The notes under the pieces are model-generated. The model was given only the letters and a program-made list of their open reading frames with translations, had not been told where the DNA came from and made no database searches. The translations under genes were made by a program, and so were the position numbers. Positions 47,807 through 59,239 of a stretch of DNA of 64,000 bases are shown here, one piece after another (position 1 is the stretch's first letter; each line of letters opens with the position of its first letter). The DNA is from Ziziphus jujuba (Eukaryota; Streptophyta; Magnoliopsida; Rosales; Rhamnaceae): assembly GCF_031755915.1 (NCBI RefSeq), contig NC_083382.1, positions 6,572,001 through 6,636,000 of the forward strand, read 5' to 3'.

Positions 47807-48909
47807 CGTGTTATTCTCTAAAACATGATATAAATCGTCATTATCCCATAACCTACTTTGTCTGCCTGGTTCATTGTAGGATTTTTCTCTAACAATTTCC
47901 TTGCCCATCTCTTGCAGTAGATCATGCATCCAAAGATTGTTATCATGGGAAACATGCAATAGAGATTTATCAATAAGAACTCTTATCCCGATTTCTGGAC
48001 AGAAACCACAACCATCCATAATTCGTATGATATAATTTTTATCAAACCCATTGAAGAAGCATGCAATGTCTAGAAAAATACTTTTCTCTGGTTTCTCAAG
48101 TCCATCAAAACTGGTTTGAAGTACTTTAACAATCTCCTTGTTTGGATACTCATATAGTCTGTCCAAAGCACTTTTCCACTCCTGTACACCTTTGCCACAT
48201 AAAAAGGAGCCTAATACTTCGAGAGCTAATGGAAGACCGCTGGCATAGGTTATCACTTGTTTTGACATCTCTTCATAAGCTTTTGAAGGATGAATAGTTT
48301 TGAAGGCTTTCCAAGAAAAAAGTTGAAGACCTTCATTATTATTTAGCTCCTCAACTCTATAAATTATAGATTTTCTATATGCACTAGTAAGCAAACTTTC
48401 ATCTCTAGTTGTTACAATTATTCTACTTCCAAAACCAAACCAGTCTCCATCTGCTAATACTTTAAGCTGATCCAATTTGTCCACATCATCAAGAACAATG
48501 AGAACTTTTTTATGACGTAGTCTATTACTTATCATGTTCATTCCTTCATGAACATCCCTTATCTTTTTAGGTAAACCATTTATAATATCTGAAAGAAGAC
48601 AATTTTGCAAATACACAAGACCATTTTTCTTCTTTTCACAAACTTCTCTAACATTTGTGAGGAAACTGCTACCTTCAAATTGAGAAGATGAAGACATAAT
48701 ATGCTTTGGCAAGCGTTGTCTTGCCTATGCCACCCATTCCACAAATTCCAATAAAGCAAACATCATTCACTGATGAAGTGCAAACACAATAGTTCAGTTT
48801 CTCTAATCGTGAATCTATTCCAAAGAGGTCCACTGAAATGTTTAATGGTGTAACGTCAAGTTTAGATGAAACCTCTACAATGATGTCTTGTATAAACTCT
48901 GCTTCATTC
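47807..48909 (-). pseudogene. TNL3 exon 2 (NB-ARC domain), one frameshift
   Basis: The acceptor is GAAG|GAATGAAGC and the donor ACACG|GTAAGT at 47807/47806. It reads NEAEFIQDIIVEVSSKL, ICGMGGIGKTTLAKAYY, frameshift, SSSQFEGSSFLTNVREVCEKK, KKVLIVLDDVDKLDQL, GSRIIVTTRDESLL, GLPLALEVLGSFLCGK, FLDIACFFNGFDKNYI, LWMHDLLQEMGKEIVREKS. All NB-ARC motifs are canonical apart from the indel. Confidence 0.9.
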
Positions 48910-49484
48910 CTTCAAAGTTTAAATATAAAACTACAGTGAGTGGAAACATGACATGATTTTTGTATGTAAAAATGTAATTGATAAATGTAAATATATAAAT
49001 TTAGGATTTGTTATAATCTACACTCTATAGAAAGCAACAAACACTTATATTAAGTGACAATTGTCATTTGATTAGTTTCTGTTCCTATCTTATGCACCCT
49101 CTCCAATCCTCTGTATCACTTTCTCTCTTTATATAGTGAGTCTCTCCTCAGGATGTCCAAAGTACAGTGAGGTTATTGATTTTTATACATTTGTTGGATT
49201 AAAACCAGGGCTCAGATTTGTTTTCCCTATATGCCGACATCATAAACTATTTTCCCACTTATAATCAAAATCATGATATCATGATAACTTGTCACATTAG
49301 TGTACGTGATTTTCATTACAAGGTGGGAGATTGTTACCAAATTAGAATTCTATGTGTGCATATGCATAAATATACAGTTTTGATATGGTAATGAATGCGT
49401 AAGGACCTTATCGTAAGGACATCCTATATACGTGGCTCCATAAAAATATAAAAATGTGCGAGGAAAAGGATAAGTACTATTTAC
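48910..49484. other. TNL3 intron 1
   Basis: 575-bp AT-rich intron between TIR and NB-ARC exons, with GT and AG at its ends. No other feature recognised. Confidence 0.7.
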
Positions 49485-50005
49485 CTATTATGTACATGCC
49501 ATCCAGCTAGATTGGCAACTTCTTCTAATGCCTTCCTCCAACTTTACACCTTTTTTAAGTCATCACTAAAAACTTGTTCATGCCTTTGGAAAGCTTCCCC
49601 AATACTTTCAGTCTACTTCCGTACATGAGATGGATCCACATGATAGAAAATTGGTAGAACAATCTGTCCATCGTCCTTCATGCATTGAAGTATCTTGACA
49701 ACTTCATCTAAACACCACGATGAAGAAGCATAGTTTCTTGAGAGAACAATGATTGAACATCTTGAATCTTTGATGGCTTTAAACAATCCTGGAGAAATGG
49801 ATTTGCCTCTCTCAAGTTTATCATCACCCAAAAAGGTGTAAATTCCTTTCTGACAAAGAGCTGCATAGAGATGACTCATGAAACTGTTACGGGTTTCTTC
49901 ACCTCTAAAGCTCAAAAACACATCATAATTGGCTTTATGTTTAATGGAAGAGAAAAAAGTAGAATTAGAAGAAGAAGCCATTATAGTCTGCGTGAGAGAA
50001 GCCAA
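49485..50005 (-). pseudogene. TNL3 exon 1 (TIR domain), two nonsense codons
   Basis: Starts MASLTQTIMASSSNS at 50005 (a second Met eight codons on is possible). TIR motifs YDVFLSFRGEETRNSF, GIYTFLGDDKLERGKSIS, SIIVLSRNYASSSWCLDE and IFYHVDPSHVRK are intact for 130 codons. Then TAG and later TAA replace glutamine codons, both single C-to-T changes. The terminal helix WRKALEEVANLAGWHVH is present and the donor is AATAG|GTAAAT at 49485/49484. Confidence 0.9.
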
Positions 50006-50200
50006 GGATGTAGCTCAAGGGCCTAATTATCAGAGCGAAAGATTTGCATAGTAACTAAACTAGGAATGCAAATATATATAGCACTTAACAGCTTTGATTA
50101 TCAGGTAGCTAGCTAGGATTTTATTTTAGCTTTACCCAATTTTGACTTTTTCCATTAGTTTCTTATTTAATGTCTTACATAAGCAAAGTATGCGTGTTTA

Positions 50201-50588
50201 GTTAATTATTGCCCAAATACAATTAACAAACTCTAATAAACAATATAAACTCTGTTTCTCCAGATCAATTAATTTATGATAAATCCTTATCTGGGAAGCT
50301 TCCATGGAAAAAGAAAGAAAGGTTGTTAATTCATTGGTCAGCAATGAGATAAAGCAACCAGATGGAATTAATTATTTAACATCATCAACATTTTACTTAA
50401 TTATTGCTCAAATCCAATTCAAAAACTCTAATAAACAATATAAACTCGGTTTCTCCTGATTAATTAATTTATGACAAATCCTTATCTGGGAAGCTTCCAT
50501 GGAAAATGAAAGAAAGCTTGTTAATTCATTGGTCAACAATGAGATAAAGCAACCAGATGGAATTAATTATTTAACAACATCAATATTT
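50201..50588 (-). repeat. Tandem duplication (194 bp) of the TNL3 upstream block
   Basis: Two units, 50201-50394 and 50395-50588, each running TTAATTATTGC-CAAAT, AAACTCTAATAAACAATATAAACTC, ATCCTTATCTGGGAAGCTTCCATGG, TTAATTCATTGGTCA-CAATGAGATAAAGCAACCAGATGGAATTAATTATTTAAC (motif order given, not contiguous). Only a few mismatches separate them. Confidence 0.9.
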
Positions 50589-50650
50589 AGAAATTGCAGA
50601 AATTATGCATACACATTACACATATGGGTGCCTCAGTAGTCTTTGACCCA
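50285..50650 (-). promoter_or_regulatory. Conserved TNL upstream block (TNL3 copy, doubled)
   Basis: GGGAAGCTTCCATGGAAAA at about 50298 and 50490, 290-490 bp upstream of the TNL3 start. Followed upstream by AGAAATTGCAGAAATTA and CTCAGTAGTCTTTGACC, matching the arrangement at 6900-7090 and 24460-24680. Candidate promoter region by conservation and position only. Confidence 0.5.
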
Positions 50651-52329
50651 ACTAGCTGCCTCTTAATTTCTTTTTTCACTTTCAATTCTTTTTATTATTA
50701 TCAGTAAGACATCTATTGCTTGTAGACATATATAAGAATTTTTCAGACTTCTTTTGATTAACATTTGCCACTATATCTAAGCAAAGTTGCAATGGTTTAT
50801 GATTAACATGTGTCTTAATATCTTTTTAATTATGCCCTAACTTTCATCTCTACAGTTAGTGACAAATAGAGTTGTGAAAGCATGTTTAAATAGGATAAGT
50901 TTGTAGATTTCCTAAGGAAGGTAGGAACAAGACGATTGCTAGTTAATGTGCAAAAGTATTGAGTAACTTTTTTTGAAGCTGTGATAATGTGAGTGACAAT
51001 TACTTAATAGCTGTATGTCAAGTGCTGGAACTAGTTGATAAATGTTGAGGTGAATAATGCCAAACCCAAAAATTAGGCAAACCACATAATAGTTTCAGGT
51101 TGAATTTGAATTAGCATTCAGTTGTTTAATATGCATACATATGCCTGTGTGAAGTGTGTGGTAGTGTCATATTACGTAGAAAACATATTGTTTAGTTCAC
51201 GTTTCTAAAATTAATTGCTTGAGACTTTTCGCATTGGATGAAAAGCTACTCCAGAATTTTCCAATAAGTGTCTTTTTTTTCTTTTTTTGAAAGTTTTTGA
51301 AAGGATCTTTCAATGTCTTTGAAACAGTAAGTAGAAAAACTTAGAAAATAATTAGATCCATTATCAGTAAGCTAACTCAAAACTCAAAAATACATCATAT
51401 AATTAGTTTGATGACGAAGTGATTGATGAACAAGAATTATCCATTCTTCAAAGTGGCAAATGACCACGGGTATAACTCAAAGGGACTAATTATCATGAGA
51501 GAGATATGAAGTTCCTAGGAAAAATGGAAGTGTGTGTTTATAGTTTCATGATATCCATTAATTTATTTATTATAAATATTTGAAGCTTCAATTGATTAGG
51601 AAAAAATTAAAGCTTGTTAATTCATGGTCAGCAATGAGGTAGAGCAAGCAACCAAATCAAAATTCACAAGTTCATTTTTCTGAAGAATTAGAGCATATAG
51701 ACCTTAAATGATTTGAGAATGAAGAGTTACCTAAACACTTAAAAAATGTTGAACCTCCAAGTTTCCTTCTCAAACAATGACAGCATCGTCCAGCAAAAGG
51801 AAAGGCGCTCTACTCCCCCTCCAATTCTCCATTTTCATGTTCGCTAAAAGCTAAAATAATAATGATTATTAAAGTGGACAATAAAAAGACCAGATTCTTT
51901 TTTTACCCCCCTTGCCTCAGGCCGTTTTATGAGGATAAATTTCATCTTTCTGTATGGAAAGTTATCATATGGCATTTTCTAGAAGTGATTTAACTTTGAC
52001 TAAAATGATTTATGTAAGATCTATTTTTAATCTTATAAATGTTTAGTACCGGCGTGGGAAAAAACATCAAAAGTAGCCAAATGAGAAATCCTAATCAAAC
52101 TAGGTACTATTTTGGTTGGATATTAACACTTCAATGCATACTCACAAACAACTTGATATCTATGATATCAAATATTCCTAGCAGTCCTGCACCCCCTAAC
52201 TTTGCTAGATTAGTGTTGTTTGCTAATTAATTTATTACCTAAATCTGTACATAATAAAAACAAATTTAATATTTAATATTGGAGGTAAGATGAAAAGATG
52301 AAGTTATTTTGTAAACCTCTAATATTCCT

Positions 52330-52470
52330 CATTCTGCAAAAGTACTCCACATCCTCATCAGGAAATTCAATACAATTGCAGTTTCCTTCGGCATCGTTCT
52401 GCTTAAATCTTCTATGTCTTGCTTATATACCAAACACACACCTCAAACTCCAATGGAAATGTATGTTGTA
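52330..52470 (-). pseudogene. Tiny remnant of a TNL C-JID exon end
   Basis: Minus-strand sequence corresponds to the end of C-JID exons: a GTTTGGTATATAAGCAAGACATAGAAG-type stretch (G-x-YKQDIED pattern) preceded by weak similarity. Too short and broken for translation. Confidence 0.5.
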
Positions 52471-52482
52471 GTTTCTTCTGAC

Positions 52483-52544
52483 ATAGTTTATGGATTTCAA
52501 ACCAAAACTCATTATAGTTTATGGATTTCAAACCAAAACTCATT
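52483..52544. repeat. Perfect 31-bp tandem duplication
   Basis: The unit starts ATAGTTTATGGATTTC and ends AAACTCATT, repeated twice without mismatch (52483-52513, 52514-52544). Confidence 0.95.
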
Positions 52545-53123
52545 ATACAAACAAGATAATTATATTGAGTTTATAAAAACCACAAAAAGGTGAAGTACGG
52601 AGTACATGCATTTCTTTCCTCATCCTGCAAAAGAAATCCACATCCTCTAATATTCCTCAGTTTGCAATCCGAAGCTTATAGCTCCATGTCAAATGGAGCT
52701 AGTTCAGTTGGAATGTCACCAGTGCTTTAGGCGAACCATGTTAGTTTCAAAAACATGATAGTTTCAGCTGCTTGGTTAATTTAGATTTTGGCAGGGCAAA
52801 TGGTGCATTTTCATGTAGTTATCCAGTCTATTTTACCATATTAAAAAGGTTTATCAGGTATGAATATTTTGATTATATATTTAGATTCTCTCTACTTTTG
52901 GCTTACCTCTTACCTCGTTTATGTCAAATCTCCAAGGATGTATGTTCATTATATTTTTTTTCTCAATATATCACATTATTTTACAGTTTTTAATTATGAT
53001 TTCATGATCTTAAATTATGAAGATTTAGACTCTTTCTTCATTTACAATCTAAAAGTATTAACTTGTAAAATCATTCTTAGGGACTTATCAGAGAATTTTC
53101 ATACTTGAATTTATATGACTTGG

Positions 53124-53454
53124 TGATGCAGCTGCAATATATTTGTTTCCTGTCTAAATGCAGCGTTTTATTTCCTTTTATTTTTCCTTGCTGATATGGC
53201 TTTGTTTTTGTTATTTTAACTGCTGAGGTGGCTTTATTCGTTTAACCTTCACCCTGCGTGGTGACAAAACAGAGATATAAAAGTTAGCCTACAAAGTTGT
53301 AAAAGACAGATTTTCTATTTTTGAAATAAACTGGAAATGCTTGTTTCCTCTCATTCTTCGTGACTGTGGTGGAATTGGACCAGAGTTGGATCTGGACAGG
53401 AATGAGAGCCTGAGATCTACTCCTTGGTAATTCCCTCTAGGATTTTCTACATCA
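53124..53454 (+). repeat. Gypsy 5' LTR (331 bp)
   Basis: TGATGCAGC start, CATCA end; contains GAGATATAAAAG, a TATA-like promoter motif, about 150 bp in. Same length as the 3' LTR. Confidence 0.95.
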
Positions 53455-53503
53455 AATTGGTATCAGAGCCCACAGGTCCCAGGTTATCCTCTCTGAAATT
53501 TCC

Positions 53504-54706
53504 ATGGCTGGTTCCGGTGAAAACTCTCAACGAAATTCTGGCGAGGACCCAAGCTCGAAAATGCTTTTATCTGCTGTGGCTAAATTAGATCAGAAATTCG
53601 ACAACCTTTCTAATGAGATTCGGCAACTCTGTGCTGCAATACATTCTGGTCTGACGTTGAAATCTGGAGCTGCTGGTTCTCACCTCCCAGAGCACTCCGG
53701 CGACCGATCTACATCAACACAACTGCCACAGATGCCCATTCCTTTGGCACATCCAGCAGATCCACACCTCCAAGACTCGCTTCCTCCTCGAATTCCCAGA
53801 ACTCAACACCGTCAATTTCTGGATGTTCAGCAACGTATTCCACTCTCAATCGACTCGGACTCGGAAGATGAGATGGAGACAATGGCCATGAATCGAGCTC
53901 CTCATGCTGTTCCTAATAGGTATGCTCGAGACCACCAACCTTCAGACTACCGAATTAAAGTTGATATTCCAAATTTTGATGGGTCTCTGAATATTGAGGA
54001 TTTTCTTGATTGGGTACAAACTGTTGAGTCTTTCTTTGAGTATATGTCCATACCGGAGGATAAACAGGTTCGTTTGGTGGCTTACAAATTCCGTGGGGGA
54101 GCCTCGGCATGGTGGGAACAGGTTCTGAGTAATAGACGAAAACAAGGAAAGGGTCCGATACAATCTTGGTCATGGTTACACCGAATGTTACGAGCCAGAT
54201 TTCTCCCCGTTGATTTTGAGCAAATCCTTTACCAACAGTATCACCATTGCCACCAAGGTAACCATTCTATTAGTGAGAATACTGAAGAATTTTATAGACT
54301 CAGTGCTCGGGTGAACTTGAATGAAAATGAAGGCCAACTAGTTGCTAGATATGTGGCTGGGTTACTTACTCCAATTCAAGAAAGAATAGAGCTTAGTCCT
54401 GTGTGGAATCTTAGTGAAGCTGTCAATTTAGCTTTCAAGATTGAAAAGCAAATTGAGAGGCATGTAACTAAGACACCAACTAAATGGAAACCCATGAGTG
54501 AATTGTACCCACCAAAAATTAAACCCCTATCACCACCAGCACCTTACCAAAAGGCCACCCTTGCTGATAATTCCATGAAAAATACCAGCAAACCTCAAAA
54601 TCAACCCAACAGGCCTTCAAATCCTTATGCCCGAAACTTTCCACTCAAGTGTTTCAAGTGTGGCCAGCAGGGCCACAAATCTAATGAATGTCCACTGTGT
54701 AAATAG
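53504..54706 (+). CDS. Gypsy gag (nucleocapsid/capsid), ends at TAG
   Basis: 400 residues. N-terminal MAGSGENSQRNSGEDPSSK, then a coil-like KLDQKFDNLSNEIRQL, a retrotransposon gag (capsid) region around residues 150-310 (IPNFDGSLNIEDFLDWVQ, FRGGASAWWEQV, LRARFLP, EEFYRLSARVNL, ARYVAGLL), and a zinc knuckle CFKCGQQGHKSNEC near the C-terminus. The in-frame TAG right after PLCK separates it from the protease, still in the same reading frame. In related elements gag and pol are often one frame, so the TAG is probably a lesion, though programmed readthrough cannot be excluded. Confidence 0.85.
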   Translation: MAGSGENSQRNSGEDPSSKMLLSAVAKLDQKFDNLSNEIRQLCAAIHSGLTLKSGAAGSHLPEHSGDRSTSTQLPQMPIPLAHPADPHLQDSLPPRIPRTQHRQFLDVQQRIPLSIDSDSEDEMETMAMNRAPHAVPNRYARDHQPSDYRIKVDIPNFDGSLNIEDFLDWVQTVESFFEYMSIPEDKQVRLVAYKFRGGASAWWEQVLSNRRKQGKGPIQSWSWLHRMLRARFLPVDFEQILYQQYHHCHQGNHSISENTEEFYRLSARVNLNENEGQLVARYVAGLLTPIQERIELSPVWNLSEAVNLAFKIEKQIERHVTKTPTKWKPMSELYPPKIKPLSPPAPYQKATLADNSMKNTSKPQNQPNRPSNPYARNFPLKCFKCGQQGHKSNECPLCK

Positions 54707-57700
54707 GTTAATATAGTGGAAACTCAAGACGATTCGGGAGAAGAGTTTGCCACTGTGGGGGATGAAACCGAGTTGGTGGATGAAGACCAAGGAGAACCAG
54801 TTATTTGCATCATCCAGAAGCTATTGTTCTCTCCTAAACACCCCATGGAGCCTCAACGACATTCAATTTTCAAAACCAAATATACTATCAACAAGAAGGT
54901 GTGTGAAGTGATTATAGACAGTGGGAGCAGCGAGAACATAGTGTCTAAGTCCTTGGTTAAAGCCTTGAAGCTTCCTACTATGAGTCACCCGAATCCTTAC
55001 AAGGTGGGTTGGATAAAAAAAGGCATCGAAACTAAGGTCACTGAGCTGTGTAAAGTTCATTTCAGTATAGGAAAACATTAAGCCGATGAGGTTGTTTGTG
55101 ATGTTGTGGAGATGGACGCATGCCACATTCTCTTAGGCCAACCTTCGCAGTTCGACAACTCCGTAATGCATGATGGTCGACAAAAAACACATTCGTTTCA
55201 ATGGAATGGGAAGAAAATTGTCCTACTCCCTTCCAAGCCCCAAAATGACCCTACTTTACTGCCCACATCTGGAGTATCACCAGAACAACTTTCGGGAAAG
55301 GTCCTATACTTTTAACAACCTCGGGAAAACATTTTGAACTTCAAGCTAAACACTCACAGATTTGTTTCGGTATTGTAGCTTCAATTCAAGCCCCTGTAGA
55401 TTCTCAGTTTCCACAACCCATTCAACAACTTCTTCAAGAGTTTGCTGAAATCTGTCCAAGTGAACTTCCGGATTCTCTACCACCCATGAGGGACATCCAA
55501 CATGCTATTGACTTGCTACCCGGGGCCAAACTTCCTAATCTTCCTCACTACCGAATGCCACCAAAAGAAGTTCAAATCCTACAGCAGATGGTTGAGGACT
55601 TGCTGAAGAAGAACCTTATCTGAGAAAGCCTAAGTCCTTATGCAGTACCAGCTCTTCTAGTCCCCAAAAAGAATGGTGAATGGAGAATGTGTATTGACAG
55701 CCGTGCTATCAATAAAATAACTACCAAATATCCGTTTCCCATTCCCCGGTTGGAAGACATGTTAGACAAATTAAGTGGGGCTCAAGTGTTCTCTAAGTTG
55801 GATCTTCGCAGCGGCTACCATCAAATTCGGATAAGGCCTAGAGATGAATGGAAGACCGCCTTCAAGACTCCTACGGGTCTCTACGAGTGGCAGGTCAGGC
55901 CCTTCGGGTTATGCAATGCACCGAGTACCTTTATGCGCTTGATGAACCAAGTTCTACAACCTCTCATTGGCATCTGTGTGGTGGTATATTTTGACGATAT
56001 TCTTGTGTACAGCCACTCAACTGACGCCCACATTGAGCATGTGCAGCGGGTATTTGTGATACTCAAGGAAAACCATCTATATCTTAACCTCAAGAAATGT
56101 GTATTCATGACCCCAGAGCTTCTTTTCCTCGAGTTTATTGTGGGCAAGCATGGAATCAAGGCCGACCCCTCAAAGGTAGCTGCAATCCGTGATTGGAAAA
56201 CACCCTCAACAGTCACTGAAGTTCGCAGCTTCCATGGACTCGCAACTTTCTATAGGCGTTTTGTTCGCAACTTCAGTTCCATTGTAGGTCCACTAACAGA
56301 CTGCCTCAAGAAAGGAAAATTCCAATGGGGGCCTGCTCAGCAACAAAGCTTCGAAAGTCTGAAAAAACATCTTACTGAAGCACCGGTATTAGCACTTCCT
56401 GATTTTGACAAGATCTTCGAAGTCGAAACGGACGCGTCTTCAATGAGCATTGGAGCTGTCCTTATGCAAGAACAGCGTGCTATTGAGTTTTTCAGTGAAA
56501 AGTTGTGCCCTGCTCGTCAATTGTGGTCGGCCTACGAACAAGAATTATATGCTATTGCGAAAGCTTTCAAGCATTGGGAACATTACCTAATCCAGCGGGA
56601 ATTTGTCCTTCATTGTGACCACCAAGCTTTGCAACATTTCAGTTCACAAAAGCACATCAACAAGATACACATCCGATGGTCCCAATTTCTTCAAAAATTT
56701 CCGTATTCATTCCACCATAAAGCTGGGAAACACAATCGAGTGGCAGATGCTCTCAGTCGCAAGGTGTGCCTCTTGAACAAGTTGCAAATCGAGGTTGTGG
56801 GATTCGATGCTCTCCAAAACCAATACCCCGATGATCCCGACCTAGGATACATTTGGCAAAAATGTCGTTTGCATGAGGCAGCCGGCGATTTTCATATTTA
56901 TGATGGCTATCTCTTCAAAGGGCTCCAACTATGTATTCCTCGAACTTCTCTTCGTTTTCAGCTTATCAGAGACCTTCATGGAGGTGGTTTGGCTGCTCAT
57001 ACTAGACGAGACAAAACAATTTCCTTGCTTGAAGAGCGCTACTTTTGGCCTCACCTCAAACGTGATGTCACTAAATTTGTCAAACATTGTGCTGTTTGTC
57101 AAGCCGCTAAAGGCCAACAACAAAACACAGGCCTCTACACACCCCTGCCTGTCCCAAATCATATTTGGGAGGACATTTCACTTGATTTTATCCTCGGTCT
57201 GCCACTTTCACAACGCAAAGTCGACTCCATTTTGGTTGTAGCTGATCGGTTCTCCAAGATGGCTCATTTTCTTCCTTGCAAGAAAGCTGTCGATGCTTCG
57301 TATGTGGCCAACCTGTTTTTCCGTGAAATTGTGAGGCTTCATGGCATAATGAAGTCCATCACCTCTGACAGAGATGTAAAGTTCTTTAGCCATTTTTGGA
57401 AAACTTTATGGCGCAAGTTTGATACGGTGCTTCAGTTTAGCAGTGCTTATCACCCTCAAACGGACGGTCAAACCGAGGTTGTGAATCGAACTCTTGGTTC
57501 CATGCTGCGTAGCCTTGCAGGTGACTCTCCAAAACAGTGGGACTCATACTTGCCCCAAGCTGAATTTGCCTATAACAGCATGGTCAATCGTTCCATAGGA
57601 TTTAGTCCCTTTGCAATCGTCTATACCAAACCTCCCAACCATATTGTCGACCTTGTCTCCACCTCTTTCCCTCCTCACACAGCTGCTGACACTTTGGCCC

Positions 57701-58071
57701 ATAGAATTCAAGATATTCACACCCGGGTCCAACACAATCTGAATGCCAGTAATGCTCGTTACAAGGCTACAGCTGATCTCCATCGTCGCCATAAGTCGTT
57801 TGAAGTTGGTGATCTTGTCATGGTTCATCTTCGGAAAGAGAGGTTTCCTGTCAGTGCCTACAACAAACTCCAAGCTAAAAAGATAGGTCCTTGTCGCATA
57901 ATACAGAAACTTGGAGATAATGCCTACCAACTTGAGCTCCCTTCACATCTAAAGATTTCCAACACCTTCAACGTTGCTGATCTTTTTGAATACCACCCCC
58001 CTGATGTTGCTGATGTTGCTGATTTATCTTCCTCGCTTGTGGTCGAGCCCTCTTCAAGTGTGGGCGAATGA
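54707..58071 (+). pseudogene. Gypsy pol (PR-RT-RNaseH-INT), interrupted
   Basis: Protease (INKKVCEVIIDSGSSENIV, 54880-54945), TAA at 55079-55081, frameshift near 55290-55315, TGA near 55621, then a 794-codon open stretch (55687-58071): RT ([38 protein letters not shown]), RNase H ([25 protein letters not shown]), integrase zinc finger ([14 protein letters not shown]), catalytic core ([58 protein letters not shown]) and a C-terminal [19 protein letters not shown] / [13 protein letters not shown]. The enzymes look intact but the upstream breaks stop expression as one polyprotein. Confidence 0.9.
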
Positions 58072-58399
58072 TGCAGCTGCAATATATTTGTTTCCTATCT
58101 AAACGCAGCGTTTTATTTCCTTTTATTTTTCCTTGCTGATATGGCTTTGTTTTTGTTATTTTAACTGCTGAGGTGGCTTTATGCCTTTAACCTTCACCCT
58201 GCGTGGTGACAAAACAGAGATATAAAAGTTAGCCTATAAAGTTGTAAAAGACAGATTTTCTATTTTTGAAATAAACTGGAAATGCTTGTTTCCTCTCATT
58301 CTTTGTGACTGTGGTGGAATTGGACCAGAGTTGGATCTCGACAGGAATGAGAGCCTGAGATCTACTCCTTAGTAATTCCCTCTAGGATTTTCTGCATCA
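58069..58399 (+). repeat. Gypsy 3' LTR (331 bp)
   Basis: Starts just 3' of the pol stop, same ends as the 5' LTR, and is followed by the CTTGG target duplication. Confidence 0.95.
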
Positions 58400-58404
58400 C
58401 TTGG

Positions 58405-59239
58405 ACACCAGAAACTGAAAAACATTAAGATATGATACATGCTTGTAAATACTGACATTTATTCACATTTTGTCAGACATGAAGATTCTCTCCATTTTGT
58501 TCATTCACAAACATAGATGTCTATCTTTCAAATAACCACAAATGGGTTGAAGTGCTACTGATTTCTTTTTTTCTTGGCCCCAAATTTAAGTGGCAGTTAG
58601 TTATTTGAAATGGTTTCATATGGTTCCCACAATAATGCCCTAGTAACATACTCTAATCATGAAGTGTCTGTTCATTAAGGTTTTCTCTAGATTGGTGCCA
58701 CATGGTTTTGGTGATAATTTACCACCAAAATATTGTTCCATAAACTGGCTTTTCTATCAATTTTAATTTGGTTTTCATTTTTGGGCTACCTGGTAGTGAA
58801 ATTTAGTATTTAGTATAATTTATGAAGCACATGTTCTTGCTGAATGGCACACATATCTAGCATGAAAGGTGGGGAGAATTTCTTCCTGTTTTGAGCTGGA
58901 AAAGTCTATTCTTCTCTTTGTTTGTTCGGTTGAATGAAATATGATTTAGCCACAGAGAGAGAGAGAGGGCAGCTCATTCCCATTGTCAATTTGACTTTTA
59001 GAAGAAAATGTAAGTCCCCTTGATTTATATGACATTATCAATCAAAGACAGAAAAAAACACACGACAATACAGATTGATGGTTCAAAATGGCTCTTATAT
59101 ACAAAATTTGCACCTAACATAAATAAATTGGTAGTACAGATTTCATCTATTTTTCTATGGTTGGATGAAAACACTTCCCCTAAAGTTTAGGAAATCAACC
59201 CCTAGCTCCTCAAAAATCCAAATCCCCATCAATCCTCTT
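58405..59239. other. Duplicated TNL spacer DNA right of the gypsy element
   Basis: Non-coding. ACACCAGAAACTGAAAAAC continues the block of 25672. Later stretches match 36460-36600 (CTTTCAAATAA... ATGCCCTAGTAAC) and 26060-26200 (GATAATTTACCACCAAAATATTGTTCCATAA). Confidence 0.65.

Larger units (their letters stand above)
37455..50005 (-). pseudogene. TNL3: TIR-NBS-LRR gene interrupted by a copia element and other insertions
   Basis: A TNL receptor paralog of the N type. Exons: TIR 49485-50005, NB-ARC 47807-48909, linker 38968-39225 (5' part lost at the copia insertion), LRR 38014-38832, C-JID 37455-37933. Damage: Gln to stop at two sites in the TIR (after HVRK, and LKKV|SWRKAL), a 1-nt frameshift just after the P-loop near 48700-48715, and a 1-nt frameshift in the C-JID near 37770. 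The copia element sits in exon 3, and 8.5 kb of retroelement DNA separates NB-ARC from linker. P-loop GMGGIGKTT, kinase-2 LIVLDDVD, GLPLAL and MHD are all canonical, so decay is probably recent. Very likely non-functional; a truncated TIR product is possible. Confidence 0.88.
50651..53118. other. Duplicated TNL spacer DNA left of the gypsy element
   Basis: No gene. Includes a GAAGCTTCAATTGATTAGG-type echo of the upstream block near 51585, TTGGCAGGGCAAATGGTGCAT to TTTATCAGGTATG (52790-52861) shared with 10195 and 25317, and at 52330-52470 a short degenerate piece of TNL C-JID exon (CTTCTATGTCTTGCTTATATACCAAAC). The gypsy insertion at 53124 breaks a block that is continuous at 10497 and 25665. 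Confidence 0.65.
53124..58399 (+). mobile_element. Ty3/gypsy LTR retrotransposon, complete structure, coding region damaged
   Basis: 5276 bp with a perfect 5-bp target duplication CTTGG (53119-53123, 58400-58404). LTRs 53124-53454 and 58069-58399, both 331 bp, TGATGCAGC...CATCA, about 9 mismatches by my count (about 97% identity). Primer site TGGTATCAGAGC at 53458-53469. Order gag, PR, RT, RNase H, INT defines Ty3/gypsy; short LTRs and a 5.3 kb length suit the Reina-type chromoviruses, though I see no clear chromodomain. Three in-frame stops and one frameshift. The empty site is readable in paralogous spacers (ATGACTTGGACAC at 10497 and 25665). Confidence 0.95.

Noticed and set aside
55881..56216. 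Antisense frames within gypsy pol (also 56873-57241 and 57544-57930)
   Set aside because: Shadow frames of the intact RT-integrase reading frame.
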